Of a stretch of DNA of 64,000 nt, positions 41,476-50,686 are shown piece by piece. This DNA comes from Nitrospira sp. ND1 (GTDB taxonomy: Bacteria; Nitrospirota; Nitrospiria; Nitrospirales; Nitrospiraceae). Under the pieces are notes generated by a model, which worked only from the letters and a program-made list of their open reading frames with translations, searched no databases and was not told the DNA's origin. The stretch spans positions 3,091,839-3,155,838 of the forward strand of contig NZ_FWEX01000006.1 of assembly GCF_900170025.1 (NCBI RefSeq), in the 5' to 3' direction. How positions within the stretch are numbered: the first letter of the stretch is position 1; every line of letters begins with the position of its first letter. Made by a program: the position numbers and the translations under genes.

Positions 41476-42408
41476 ATGACGATAAGCGGCGTATCCCTGC
41501 AGACTGCCCTTCCCTGGCTCCTGAGTATTTCCGCAACCGTGGGAATCGCCCTGTTGCGGGTCGGATTGGTGTTCGTGATCGGGTATATCGCGATTCGATT
41601 CGCCCGTTTGGGGTTGCAACAACTTGAACGGGTGATGCTCCTCACCAGTGACGCCAAGGATCAACAGTCCGGAACGGCTCACAAACGCGCCGCGACGCTG
41701 ACTGGAATTCTCAGGACCATCGCACTCACGGCGATTTGGGCGATTGTCATCATCGAATCACTGCAGGTGGTGGGGTTGGACATTGCGCCGATTCTGGCCG
41801 GTGCCGGTATCCTCGGTCTGGCCGTGGGCTTCGGTGCACAGAATCTGGTGCGCGATCTGATCAGCGGATTCTTCATCATCCTTGAAGATCAGATCCGGTT
41901 GGGAGATGTGGCCGTGATCAATGGAACCGGCGGACAGGTTGAGACCATCACGTTCAGAACGATTTCCTTGAGGGACTTTTCCGGCGTGGTCCACGTGTTT
42001 CCCAACGGCGGCATCAACACCCTGTCCAATATGAGCAAGGACTGGTCGGCCTTCGTGCTGGACATGGGAGTGGCCTATAAAGAGGATACGGATCGGGTGG
42101 TGGCGGTGATGCAGGCGGTCGGTGAAGAATTGCGCCACGACGAGGAACTTGGCTCGCTGATGATCGAGCCGATTGAAGTGGTGGGTGTTGAAAATTTTGC
42201 CGATAGTGCCGTAACGATTCGCGCGCGCATCAAGACACAGCCGCTCGAACAGTGGAAGGTCGGACGTGAATACCGGCGACGGCTCAAGAAGGCCTTCGAC
42301 GCGCAGGGTATCGAGATTCCGTTCCCGCATCAGACTTTGTGTATGGGAGAGGCCAGTCCGCCGTTCAAAGTAGAGGTGGTTGCAGGTCTGGGGCTTCAGA
42401 AGGTCTAG
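41476..42408 (+). CDS. MscS-family mechanosensitive channel
   Basis: The 310-residue protein has three transmembrane helices in the N-terminal half (about 18-42, 75-98, 102-130). The third, pore-lining segment PILAGAGILGLAVGFGAQNL is followed by VRDLISGFFIILED, the MscS hallmark. The beta domain has GQVETITFRTISLRD and VHVFPNGGINTLSNMSKDWS, and the C-terminal alpha/beta domain ends GIEIPFPHQTL. Such channels release solutes on osmotic downshock. AAAGGAG lies 9 bases upstream of the ATG. It is separate from the neighbours by a 203-bp upstream gap. Confidence 0.93.
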   Translation: MTISGVSLQTALPWLLSISATVGIALLRVGLVFVIGYIAIRFARLGLQQLERVMLLTSDAKDQQSGTAHKRAATLTGILRTIALTAIWAIVIIESLQVVGLDIAPILAGAGILGLAVGFGAQNLVRDLISGFFIILEDQIRLGDVAVINGTGGQVETITFRTISLRDFSGVVHVFPNGGINTLSNMSKDWSAFVLDMGVAYKEDTDRVVAVMQAVGEELRHDEELGSLMIEPIEVVGVENFADSAVTIRARIKTQPLEQWKVGREYRRRLKKAFDAQGIEIPFPHQTLCMGEASPPFKVEVVAGLGLQKV

Positions 42409-42509
42409 CAGAATGCGGAAACAGTCCGGTTGAGTCCGATGGCCCTGCTTACCAGGAGCATGAACCAGGCGTCTCCGTGGTTGTCCGGGCAACCGGTGGC
42501 CGGCCGCTG

Positions 42510-42680
42510 TTAGGCCGCCCGGCGAGTCTGCCGCTCAGGCACGATGTCGCTGTGAGTGGGGGAAGCGGCAGACGAGGCGGAGATCAGTTTTCTCCGTTCC
42601 GAGTCACTCTCTAATCCCATGGCCCAGGCCAATAACCAAATAAGTGTCACAATTGTGACGAGACCAATGATCGTAACCAT
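42510..42680 (-). CDS. Small single-pass membrane protein
   Basis: The ATG at 42,680 follows GAGGTG 5-6 bases upstream, a good ribosome binding site. The 56-residue product has one hydrophobic helix at the N-terminus (MVTIIGLVTIVTLIWLLAWA) and a charged Ser/Arg tail (GLESDSERRKLISASSA). No family is recognised. It lies between the MscS gene and the ACAD operon, downstream of the latter on the same strand. A GGCCGTAT ... ATACGGCC hairpin at 42,718-42,742 lies between the two and may end the operon transcript. Confidence 0.5.
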   Translation of the reverse strand: MVTIIGLVTIVTLIWLLAWAMGLESDSERRKLISASSAASPTHSDIVPERQTRRAA

Positions 42681-42796
42681 GTGGCACCTCACGGCTGAAT
42701 ACTACAGAAGCCGCACCGGCCGTATTCTGTCTCGATACGGCCAGCCGGCTGCTGAGTGACGTCTCTCGAACTCACCGGGCGATGCGTGCTCTTCGC

Positions 42797-44707
42797 TCAC
42801 GTCATGTGCTGGTTGCGACGATAGTCTTCTAAGCGCCGGCGAATGATCCCCTCCGACAGCGTGGGATAGTACCCTTTGAGGGCTTGCCGCCCGGTGGTCG
42901 CGGCAGTGGTGTCCCGGTGATGCCGGAACTCTCTCAACCGTTGTTCAATTCGCTGTTTCGCCGCAGCAGAGAACGCCTCGGCCAATTCCCACACGCTGGT
43001 ATGTCCGTCGAGCCTGGTCTGTCGTTCGGCATAGAGCACCGTGGCGAGCATGGCAAGGAGATCTTCACCGACGGATTCGATTTTGTTCTGCAGACGCTGC
43101 TCGTCCTTAAATGAGGCCTGGAATCGCAGCAAGGCGTAGAAAATTGCTCGCGCCAGCCGCCGGCTGGTTCGTTCCACATAGAGGGCCGCCGGCCGTACCT
43201 GGGGGTGGGTGATTTCTCGACGGTCCGGCAGAGGCCGTTTTCGCCATTGCCGGAGGTACCAGGGCAGGTAGAAGCGCATGAGCGTCATCGCCTGCCGGGC
43301 TTGTTCGAGTATGGAAAGACCATCTGCATAGAAGCGCTTGGCACGATCCAGATGAGGGCTCAAGCCTTCGCGGACCACGAAGGGGCGCAAGATATCGGTG
43401 GCGCCTTCGCCGATTCGATACATCTCCGCATCGCGAACGAGTTGTTCGATGCCGAAGGCGGCTTCCCCGCGCGCGTGCTTGGAGTCGGCGGTTTCGTACC
43501 CCATCCCTCCGAAAATCGTTTGCGCGTCACGGATGAACCGGATCGTGTGTTCCGAACAGAAAATCTTGGCGACCGCGGCTTCGATGCGAATGTCGTAGCG
43601 GTGCTGATCGGCCAGGCGCCAGACGAGCAGCGCCAGTGCCTCCATGGCGAACAGGTGGCCGGCCATGTCTCCGATCCGGATCTGCTGCGTCTGCCGCTCT
43701 GCCAACGGCTTCTGAAACGTGACCCTGCTATTGGCTCGATCCAAGGTCGGTTGCCAGGCCTGTTTGGCCATGCCCAGGCAGATGGCGGGAATGCTGATGC
43801 CGCGTCCCACGTTCAGAATCGTCAAAGCATACTTGAGCCCCTTTCCGATGTCGCCGATCACATGTTCGATCGGTACCTGCACATTCTTCAAGGCGATATG
43901 GGCGTTCTCAATCCCGCGACAGCCTTCAAACTGACAGCGTTGACGCACCAGCACGCCTGGTGTCGCCATGTCCAAAATAAAGGCCGTGTGAACGTGATCG
44001 TCCGCCCGCTGCCCCTGCGGTGCCGGAATCCATTCGACCTTTCCCTCACACTCCACCCGAAGAGCCGGCACGCGGGCGACGAGCGTGAGGTACCGGGCAA
44101 TCGGCCCGTTCGTACACCAGAGTTTTTCGCCGTTCACCAGAAAATGGGTGCCGGAGGAATCGAGGACCGCCTCGGTTCGCACGTTGGCCGCATCCGAACC
44201 GGTCATCGGTTCGGTGAGGGCAAAGGCCGAAAGGGCCTCCTTCGCGACCAGCGGGAGATATTTTTTCTTCTGGTCTGCGTTTCCGAAGAGGAGGATCGGC
44301 ATGGCGATGCCGATGGACTGCGGCACTGCCACCGTGAGCGCCAGAATGTTGCTCCAGCTGGCGATCAACGTCAGGACCCGGCCGTAGTTCGTATAGGACA
44401 AGCCGAGCCCGCCATATTCTTTGGGAATTTTCATGCCGAAGGCCCCGAGCTTGAACAGCCCCTGGATGACGCGTTCGGGAATTTTTGCCTCGCGTTCGAT
44501 TTCTTGCGGGTCCACCTCGTGGATTAGAAAGTGTTCGACCTGTTTGCAGAAGGCCTCGCCGGCGGTTTTCTCTTCCGGCGGTTCGGGAGGTGTCAGCAAG
44601 AGGTTGAAGTCCGGCCGGCCGTCATAGAGACCGGCCAGGAAACTCTTTCCGGTGAAGCGCTCGCGGGCTTCTTCGATCCGTTCAAAACCTGTAAAGAGGG
44701 TGCTCAT
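42797..44707 (-). CDS. Acyl-CoA dehydrogenase
   Basis: The 636-residue flavoprotein has the N-terminal all-alpha part (LGAFGMKIPKEYGGLGLSYT), a central beta domain (FALTEPMTGSDAANVRTEAV, LWCTNGPIARYLTLVAR) and a C-terminal helical domain with QTIFGGMGYETADSKHARGE and RIGEGATDILRPFVV. The C-terminal extension past about 470 is longer than in short-chain enzymes and resembles very-long-chain-type proteins. It would oxidise an acyl-CoA in the last gene of the operon. The ATG at 44,707 follows GAGGTACCAC. Substrate cannot be assigned; isovaleryl-CoA or longer chains are possible given the neighbours. Confidence 0.88.
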   Translation of the reverse strand: MSTLFTGFERIEEARERFTGKSFLAGLYDGRPDFNLLLTPPEPPEEKTAGEAFCKQVEHFLIHEVDPQEIEREAKIPERVIQGLFKLGAFGMKIPKEYGGLGLSYTNYGRVLTLIASWSNILALTVAVPQSIGIAMPILLFGNADQKKKYLPLVAKEALSAFALTEPMTGSDAANVRTEAVLDSSGTHFLVNGEKLWCTNGPIARYLTLVARVPALRVECEGKVEWIPAPQGQRADDHVHTAFILDMATPGVLVRQRCQFEGCRGIENAHIALKNVQVPIEHVIGDIGKGLKYALTILNVGRGISIPAICLGMAKQAWQPTLDRANSRVTFQKPLAERQTQQIRIGDMAGHLFAMEALALLVWRLADQHRYDIRIEAAVAKIFCSEHTIRFIRDAQTIFGGMGYETADSKHARGEAAFGIEQLVRDAEMYRIGEGATDILRPFVVREGLSPHLDRAKRFYADGLSILEQARQAMTLMRFYLPWYLRQWRKRPLPDRREITHPQVRPAALYVERTSRRLARAIFYALLRFQASFKDEQRLQNKIESVGEDLLAMLATVLYAERQTRLDGHTSVWELAEAFSAAAKQRIEQRLREFRHHRDTTAATTGRQALKGYYPTLSEGIIRRRLEDYRRNQHMT

Positions 44708-44728
44708 GTGGTACCTCACCCGATCTGC

Positions 44729-46450
44729 TCAAGCAGGATCTTTGAATTGTCTGTCACGATATTGGGCCAGGGTGCCCGCCAACCTGGATTTCAGTTCCAG
44801 GCGCTTGGGTTTCCCGGTGGAGGTGTAGGGCACCTCCGTACCCATCACCAGCACTTTCGGTTGTTTGGCAAACGGCAACCGTCCTCGGCAATGGTCGCGG
44901 ATGTCGACCTCTGTCGGGGGCGATGCCGGGTCTTTCGGCACGATATAGGCGGCGATTTCCTCGCCGTAGTAGCGATTCTCGAAGGGGAGGGCCATGGCGA
45001 ACTGCACGGCCGGGTGTCCCTTCAACACGTCGTCGATTTCCAACGGGGAAATATTGACACCGCCGCGGACGATGAGTTCTTTCAACCGGCCTGAAATGAA
45101 AAAAAACGGGCGTCCCCGGTCGTCGGCGATGCAAAAGCCTTCGTCGCCTGAACGGAACCAACCCCATTGAAAGGCGGCTTCGTTGGCGTCGTCCCGTTTG
45201 AAATAGCCGGCGCAGACTGTGCGCCCGCGGATGCAGATCTCCCCGCGTGCCTGCTCAGCAACCGCCTTCCCGGATTCGTCGAGAATGGCCATCTCGTTGT
45301 GACGCAGGGCCGTTCCGATCGAGGGGAAATCAAAATCTGTGAGCCAGTGACGATGTTCTTCCCCTGTGAGGTCGTTCGGGAGGAAACAGGAATAGCAGGT
45401 TGTTTCAGACAGACCGTATCCATGGCGGATGGGGAATCCAAAACGCTCTTCGAAGCGCAAGGCCGTGTCCTTCAGCAGCGGTCCGGCGCCGCAGATCACA
45501 CCACCAAAGCGATCCAGGCGATAGGCGGCGAGGTCTTCGTCGGCATCCAGAAGAAACTCAAGCAATGTGGGGACCACGCTGACACTGGTCGCCTGCTCAT
45601 CGTGGAGCCGCCGCCAGAAGCTGCCGGTCTTGAACTTCCGGTTCAAGACGACGCTCCCCTTACAATAAAACGGAGTCATCAGAGTGACGACGATGCCGTT
45701 GACATGGTGGACGGGCAGGACGCACATCAAACGATCGGTGAGACCGAATCCATGCCGGTCGGCGATGGCATCCGCATCGATCAGAAGATTGGCCACCGTC
45801 AAGATGACGCCTTTCGGCGGCCCGGTTGTCCCGGATGTGTAAATGATCAAGGCAGGATCGTCGAGTCGGGAGGTGCCCGGGGCAAAGCGGGCTCCAACGG
45901 CGTGGCTGTTTTTTCGGCTCTTTCCCCTGGTCTCCTTCCCGTCAAGGATGCCACCGTCCCCCAGGGCGACCACTTCGCGCAAGGCCGGCAGCATGGACTG
46001 AAGGGCGTTGAGTTCCTCGTAGACATCCTGCCAGCAGAGGGCGACCGAGGCCTCCGAATGTTCGAGGATATACCGCTTCTTCTCGGGTGTTTCTTCGACA
46101 TTGATCGGCACGACGGCGACTCCCAAGGTCCAGGCTGCGAAGTAGGTCAGCGCCGTCAGATCATGGTTGAACAGCACGGTGGCGATCCGGTCGCCGCGGG
46201 TCAGGCCGAACTTCGCATGAAACATCTCCGCCATCCGTTCGACGATCGTGCCGAATTCCGCATAGCTGTAGGTTCGGCGCAGGTTCCGGTCGTCGTCGCA
46301 ATAGGTCAGGAAATTCCTGGTGACGAGTCGCGGGTCGTACAGGCGCGATCGGAAGAACTCGACGAACGAGGTCCAGTGGAGTTCCGAGGCACATCCCGGC
46401 GCCTCGCGGGCCTGTTCGATCCGGTCATGGACGTCGGTCAAGAGGCTCAT
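44729..46450 (-). CDS. AMP-dependent acyl-CoA synthetase
   Basis: The 573-residue ANL-superfamily enzyme has the P-loop-like motif IIYTSGTTGPPKGV, HGYGLSETTCYSCFLP (second core motif), WFRSGDEGF in the hinge part and the C-terminal STGKPKRLELKSRL with the adenylation Lys. It ligates a carboxylic acid to CoA through an acyl-adenylate. The fatty-acid/benzoate-type pattern does not match PrpE closely, so propionate is only one option. It overlaps the citrate-synthase-type gene at its start and lies 22 bp upstream of the ACAD gene. Confidence 0.88.
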   Translation of the reverse strand: MSLLTDVHDRIEQAREAPGCASELHWTSFVEFFRSRLYDPRLVTRNFLTYCDDDRNLRRTYSYAEFGTIVERMAEMFHAKFGLTRGDRIATVLFNHDLTALTYFAAWTLGVAVVPINVEETPEKKRYILEHSEASVALCWQDVYEELNALQSMLPALREVVALGDGGILDGKETRGKSRKNSHAVGARFAPGTSRLDDPALIIYTSGTTGPPKGVILTVANLLIDADAIADRHGFGLTDRLMCVLPVHHVNGIVVTLMTPFYCKGSVVLNRKFKTGSFWRRLHDEQATSVSVVPTLLEFLLDADEDLAAYRLDRFGGVICGAGPLLKDTALRFEERFGFPIRHGYGLSETTCYSCFLPNDLTGEEHRHWLTDFDFPSIGTALRHNEMAILDESGKAVAEQARGEICIRGRTVCAGYFKRDDANEAAFQWGWFRSGDEGFCIADDRGRPFFFISGRLKELIVRGGVNISPLEIDDVLKGHPAVQFAMALPFENRYYGEEIAAYIVPKDPASPPTEVDIRDHCRGRLPFAKQPKVLVMGTEVPYTSTGKPKRLELKSRLAGTLAQYRDRQFKDPA

Positions 46451-47603
46451 AGGTCCTCGGTGCCGGCCCTGTGTAGAGGGCTCGTGGTCTGATCAGCCGG
46501 TTATGTTCCTGCTGCTCCATTACATGTGCGCACCAGCCGGTGATGCGGGAACAGACGAACAACGGTGTGGACAGTTCACGCGGGATGCCCATCAACAGGT
46601 AGGCCACGGCCGTATAGAAGTCGAGATTGGGGTGGAGTCCTTTTTCCTCCCGCATGATGCGGTGGAGGGTGGAGGCGATGTCGTACCAACTGTGGTCGCC
46701 GCAGAGGTGGCTGAGCCGTTCGGCGTGGCGCTGGATGATGGCTGATCGTGCGTCGCCTTGCCGAAGCACGCGATGCCCGAATCCCATCACTCGCCGTTTC
46801 TGCGCGAGCGCCTCTCGCACCCAGGTCTCGGCTCGCTCAGGGCTGCCGATTTCGATGAGCATCGACGCCACCGCTTCGTTGGCGCCTCCATGGAGCGGTC
46901 CTTTCAACGTCGCAACGGCCGCCGTGATCGCGCCATGCAGATCGGTGAGGGTTGAGGCGGTGACGCGAGCGGCAAACGTGGAGGCGTTAAATTCATGCTC
47001 CGCGTACAGGATGAGCGACACGTTCAGCGCCTGGGCCATGGCCGTGCCGGTTTCACCGTCCTTGTGGCCTGCCACCAGGTGCAGCAGGTGCTGCGCAAAA
47101 TCTCGACTCTCGTCCTGTCTCGGCGGGAGTATTCCGGACATGACTCGATAACTATGCGCGATCAGCAGCGGGATCTGGCTCAGCAGTCGCATGGATTTGC
47201 GGAGATTGGCCTCATGCGATCCATCCTGCGCGTCAGGATCGCTGAGCCCCAGCAGGGAAATGCCGGTTCGTAACACGTCCATCGGGTGCAGGCCCGGCTG
47301 CAGGCTGTCTATAAAACGTTGCACCGGGTCAGGGAGGACTCGATGGCCTCTCAGCAGTGTGGAAAAACTATCCAGTTCGCTCCGGGTGGGGAGATGACCG
47401 ATCAGCAGCAAATAGGCGACTTCCTCAAAGCGGCTCCATTTTGCTAGATCGCCGATGGCATACCCCCGATAACGAAGTCCTGCCTCTCCTTCATCCACCT
47501 GACAGAGGGCCGATTCTCCCGCGATCACCCCTTCAAGTCCGGGGCTATAGAGGGGGCGCTCCGTGGTTTTCGTTCCGGGCTGTTCTTGTATCGCCTGGTT
47601 CAT
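46425..47603 (-). CDS. prpC: Citrate synthase family, probably 2-methylcitrate synthase
   Basis: From the ATG at 47,603 (GGGAGG 5 bases upstream) the protein has 392 residues. Citrate-synthase motifs are GVIAGESALCQVDEGEAGLR, GPLHGGANEAVASML and VMGFGHRVLRQGDARS, with the active-site His and the Asp of the C-terminal domain. The length and neighbours (prpB and prpD on the same strand) favour 2-methylcitrate synthase, condensing propionyl-CoA and oxaloacetate, over the TCA citrate synthase. The frame upstream to 47,630 has no ribosome binding site. The gene overlaps prpB by 59 bases. Confidence 0.85.
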   Translation of the reverse strand: MNQAIQEQPGTKTTERPLYSPGLEGVIAGESALCQVDEGEAGLRYRGYAIGDLAKWSRFEEVAYLLLIGHLPTRSELDSFSTLLRGHRVLPDPVQRFIDSLQPGLHPMDVLRTGISLLGLSDPDAQDGSHEANLRKSMRLLSQIPLLIAHSYRVMSGILPPRQDESRDFAQHLLHLVAGHKDGETGTAMAQALNVSLILYAEHEFNASTFAARVTASTLTDLHGAITAAVATLKGPLHGGANEAVASMLIEIGSPERAETWVREALAQKRRVMGFGHRVLRQGDARSAIIQRHAERLSHLCGDHSWYDIASTLHRIMREEKGLHPNLDFYTAVAYLLMGIPRELSTPLFVCSRITGWCAHVMEQQEHNRLIRPRALYTGPAPRTYEPLDRRP

Positions 47604-48489
47604 AGGGCCTCCCTGTCTGGTTCTGCCCATGCTCGTATCGAAGCAGACTATAGAGCTCCTGTCGCGTCATCATGTGATCGAGCCAAGCCCGTTGAGAGCC
47701 GAAGAATCTGAGTTCTCGCAGCAGCTTCTCAACAGCAAGGGCTGCGACCCGGAGCGTGCTGACGGGAAATAACACGCCGCGATATCCCAACGTCTCGAAT
47801 TCGTCCACGCTCAAGTAAGGTGTCTTGCCGAACTCCGTCATGTTGGCGATCAAGGGCAGGTGGACGCCTGCCCGGTTCATTTCCAACGCAAAGGTGTGGA
47901 ATTCGTTCGCGGAGAGCAGGGCCTCGGGGAAGAGCGCGTCGGCGCCTGCGTTGGCATAGGCAACGCCTCGCTGAATGGCAGCCTGCAGCCCATCGACCGC
48001 CCGTGCGTCCGTGCGCGCCACAAGGACGAAATCCCGATCGCATTTCGCCTCCACGGCTGCGGTGATTTTGGCAACCATGTCAGCCGTTGGAATCAGTCGC
48101 TTCCCTGACAGATGGCCGCATTTTTTCGCCTCTTCCTGATCTTCGATCTGCATGCCTGCCAATCCGGCCCGCTCAAATTCCTGAACGGCCTCCCGCACAA
48201 CCGAAGGCGGCCCATAGCCGGTGTCCGCATCGACGATGGTGGGAAGCGCCACCGACCGGGCAATCGCCGAGGCTTCCCTCGTCATGTCCGTCAAGCTGAT
48301 CAATCCGATATCGGGCATGCCATGGGCCGCCGAGATGGCGGCTCCCGACACATACACGATCTCGAATCCGGCGCGCTCGATCTGCATGGCCGTCAGGGCA
48401 TTACAGGCGCCGGGGATGGCCACTGTCCTGCCGGCCAGCAGCTCACGCAGGCGTTGTGCTTTTGACGGCGTGGAGTGGTTACGCATCAC
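47545..48489 (-). CDS. prpB: 2-methylisocitrate lyase
   Basis: The 314-residue protein belongs to the isocitrate-lyase/PEP-mutase family. It has the PrpB signatures SGAAISAAHGMPDIGLISLT, PTIVDADTGYG (Mg-binding Asp) and AKKCGHLSGK, where Cys124 is the catalytic residue of methylisocitrate lyase. It splits 2-methylisocitrate to pyruvate and succinate. It overlaps both the prpC start (59 bases) and the prpD end (11 bases), consistent with one operon. Confidence 0.93.
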   Translation of the reverse strand: MMRNHSTPSKAQRLRELLAGRTVAIPGACNALTAMQIERAGFEIVYVSGAAISAAHGMPDIGLISLTDMTREASAIARSVALPTIVDADTGYGPPSVVREAVQEFERAGLAGMQIEDQEEAKKCGHLSGKRLIPTADMVAKITAAVEAKCDRDFVLVARTDARAVDGLQAAIQRGVAYANAGADALFPEALLSANEFHTFALEMNRAGVHLPLIANMTEFGKTPYLSVDEFETLGYRGVLFPVSTLRVAALAVEKLLRELRFFGSQRAWLDHMMTRQELYSLLRYEHGQNQTGRPYEPGDTRTARNENHGAPPL

Positions 48490-49882
48490 GATGGGGCACC
48501 CTCAACAGAGGCATCAGTGTGGCGATGTCTTTTTCTCGTTCCAATGTCCACACGAAACCGATGAGCTTCTCGACCTGCGCGAGACCGATTCGTCTCGATG
48601 CGAGCCGGCGCAGTTTGTCCTCCACATCCTGGTCCGACATGGGATTGCCGGGATGGCCCAGGGGGACGTCCACATGCCTCATGTACACCGTTCCCGTCGT
48701 CGTCCTCAGCGTGAGGCGGGTCGGCATCGCTCCCGGGTAACGGCCCGCGAATTCCGGCTGCGGGACGACACGCACCTTCTTCATGAGCTCGTGCAGCGCA
48801 GCATCTCGTAGCCGGTGAGGGTCGAATGAATGCAACGTGACGCGACCATCCAGCAACGCCACCGCGACACAATAGGGGAAGCTGTGATCGGCCGTTTCGC
48901 GCGTCGTCGGGTGCCACTTCTCCGGATCGCGCCCGATAATTTCGATCGCGACATCGTAACTGCCGATTTCAATCTCGCTCAGACGCTGGATTGCATCGGC
49001 CCCCTCCGCCTTGATCACCTCCGCTCGCAGGGCCAGCGCCGCTTCGACCGCAGTCTGGGCATGGTATTCCACCGGGAAATGTTTGATGTAGGAATCGAGA
49101 ATCTTGAACGAAGCCAGGGTGTCGTCGGGAGCCCGCTCTCCACCCAGTCTCGACAGCTCGAATGGTCCGGACACCAGCTTCATGAAGCCCTTTTCGCCTT
49201 CAAAGATGGGGGCGGGGCCTGTCATGCCTCGTTGGGCCAGGATGGCCGCGAATAGGCCGTTGCGTGCGGCATTCGAGAACGCACAGGCTTTCCACATGGA
49301 CATTTCACCGACTCTGGTTTGCCGGAGTGCCACGTTCGCCACGGCGGCCAGGTTGATGGCCTGCGTGGTCTGCGCCTCCGTGAGTTTCAGCGTTTTGGCG
49401 GCGCCGAGCGCGGAGGAGATCGATCCATAGGTCACATGGTCCCATCCACGGGAGCGTAACGCGGCGGCGTCGCAGAGACGGCATTGGATTTCATAGGCCA
49501 AGGCGATGGCCTGGATGACCCGCTTGCCCGAAGCATGGGCTATTTCGCCGGCGGCGAGGATTGCGGCAAGGTTGTCCGAAGGATGGGCCGGCTCTTTTGA
49601 GAGATAGGTATCGTTGAAGTCGAGGTAGCGAACCAACGCGCCGTTGGCGAAGGCGGCCAGGTCCGGCAGGGTCTTGTGGGACGTCCCCCAGATTGTCGCA
49701 CCACCGGGAACTTTGGCGGATTGTGCCACGTGACGCGCGATCCGGCAGGGGGTTGCCTTCCAGGCGCCGAAGGCACAGGCGGCGCTGTCGAGAATCCGTC
49801 GCTTGACCTCATGGACCACGTCGCCGGGCAGGTCGTCGTAACAAAGGGCCTGGGTATAACTCGCAAGACGATCCGCCAGCAT
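48479..49882 (-). CDS. prpD: MmgE/PrpD-family 2-methylcitrate dehydratase
   Basis: From the ATG at 49,882 (GAGAGG upstream) the protein has 467 residues. It has the MmgE/PrpD pattern: ILDSAACAFGAWKATPCRIA, LVRYLDFNDTYLSKEPAHPS (conserved D-ND-Y near the substrate site), GWDHVTYGSISSALGAAKTL and DHSFPYCVAVALLDGRV. In the methylcitrate cycle it dehydrates 2-methylcitrate. Next to prpB and prpC the role is well supported. The longer frame to 50,026 lies in the next gene and has no homology. Confidence 0.92.
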   Translation of the reverse strand: MLADRLASYTQALCYDDLPGDVVHEVKRRILDSAACAFGAWKATPCRIARHVAQSAKVPGGATIWGTSHKTLPDLAAFANGALVRYLDFNDTYLSKEPAHPSDNLAAILAAGEIAHASGKRVIQAIALAYEIQCRLCDAAALRSRGWDHVTYGSISSALGAAKTLKLTEAQTTQAINLAAVANVALRQTRVGEMSMWKACAFSNAARNGLFAAILAQRGMTGPAPIFEGEKGFMKLVSGPFELSRLGGERAPDDTLASFKILDSYIKHFPVEYHAQTAVEAALALRAEVIKAEGADAIQRLSEIEIGSYDVAIEIIGRDPEKWHPTTRETADHSFPYCVAVALLDGRVTLHSFDPHRLRDAALHELMKKVRVVPQPEFAGRYPGAMPTRLTLRTTTGTVYMRHVDVPLGHPGNPMSDQDVEDKLRRLASRRIGLAQVEKLIGFVWTLEREKDIATLMPLLRVPHRDA

Positions 49883-49911
49883 GATGATCCTCTCGACAAC
49901 AAGCCGTTCTG

Positions 49912-50685
49912 TCAGCCCGGTGTGTGTGCGAGATCCTGGAGCCGTTGCTGTTCGGCGATCATGGCGATCAGCTCCGGAATGCCCTCCCCCTTGACGGCCA
50001 CGGTGCGCAGCACGTGCGGACACCACTCGCGTAGATCGCGTACTGCAGTATCGGCGCCTTCACGATCCCCTTTGTTGACGACCACGATATCCGCGACCTC
50101 CAGTAACCCTGCCTTCATGGCTTGCACGTCGTCGCCCAATCCCGGCGCGACCAGGGCAATGACGGTTCCCGCCACAGAGACGACCTCGATGTCGCTCTGG
50201 CCGACGCCGACCGTTTCGATCAGGATCACGTCATACGCGGCCGCTTCCAGGACTTGCAGCGCATCGCGAGTCGCCCGCGCGAGCCCACCGGACTGACCGC
50301 GGGTTGCCATGCTGCGTATGTAGACCCCCGCATCGTCCGCGTGCCGCTGCATCCTGATCCGGTCACCCAGCACCGCCCCGCCGGTAAGAGGGCTGCTGAT
50401 ATCCACGGCCAGGACGCCGACCGTTTTGCCGAGGCGGCGGTAGGCGGCGATGAGTTGATCGATCAACGTGCTCTTCCCCGTGCCGGGATAACCCGTGATG
50501 CCGATTACCATGGCGCGCTTCTCCGGTGGCGTCAGGCGTTTCAACACGACGGCTCCAACCGGCTCCTGGTTCTCAATCCAGGTGATCACGCGTGCCACAG
50601 CCCGGACCCCACCGGCCAGCACTTGCCTGGCCATGGTCTCGACATCCTCCCGTTTCGATAATCGACCGACGCACGCGTGATTCAT
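49912..50685 (-). CDS. meaB: MeaB/ArgK-type methylmalonyl-CoA mutase chaperone GTPase
   Basis: The 257-residue protein has Walker A GITGYPGTGKS at 62-72, switch-type VDISSPLTGGAVLGDRIRMQ, the ETVGVGQSD motif and the NKGD guanine-specificity motif. These are characteristic of MeaB/ArgK GTPases that guard and reactivate B12-dependent mutases. It is short for the family (usually about 310-330 residues) because the C-terminal dimerisation part is missing; the stop is followed by an intergenic 29 bp, so it is not a frameshift remnant that continues visibly. The ATG at 50,685 follows GGGAA. The nearby split methylmalonyl-CoA mutase is the probable partner. Confidence 0.9.
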   Translation of the reverse strand: MNHACVGRLSKREDVETMARQVLAGGVRAVARVITWIENQEPVGAVVLKRLTPPEKRAMVIGITGYPGTGKSTLIDQLIAAYRRLGKTVGVLAVDISSPLTGGAVLGDRIRMQRHADDAGVYIRSMATRGQSGGLARATRDALQVLEAAAYDVILIETVGVGQSDIEVVSVAGTVIALVAPGLGDDVQAMKAGLLEVADIVVVNKGDREGADTAVRDLREWCPHVLRTVAVKGEGIPELIAMIAEQQRLQDLAHTPG

Positions 50686-50686
50686 G

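Noticed and set aside
43205-44527. 440-codon plus-strand frame opposite the acyl-CoA dehydrogenase
   Set aside because: It is the complement of a conserved flavoenzyme and has no family resemblance.
45167-46492. 441-codon plus-strand frame opposite the acyl-CoA synthetase
   Set aside because: It is entirely antisense to well conserved ANL motifs and has atypical composition.
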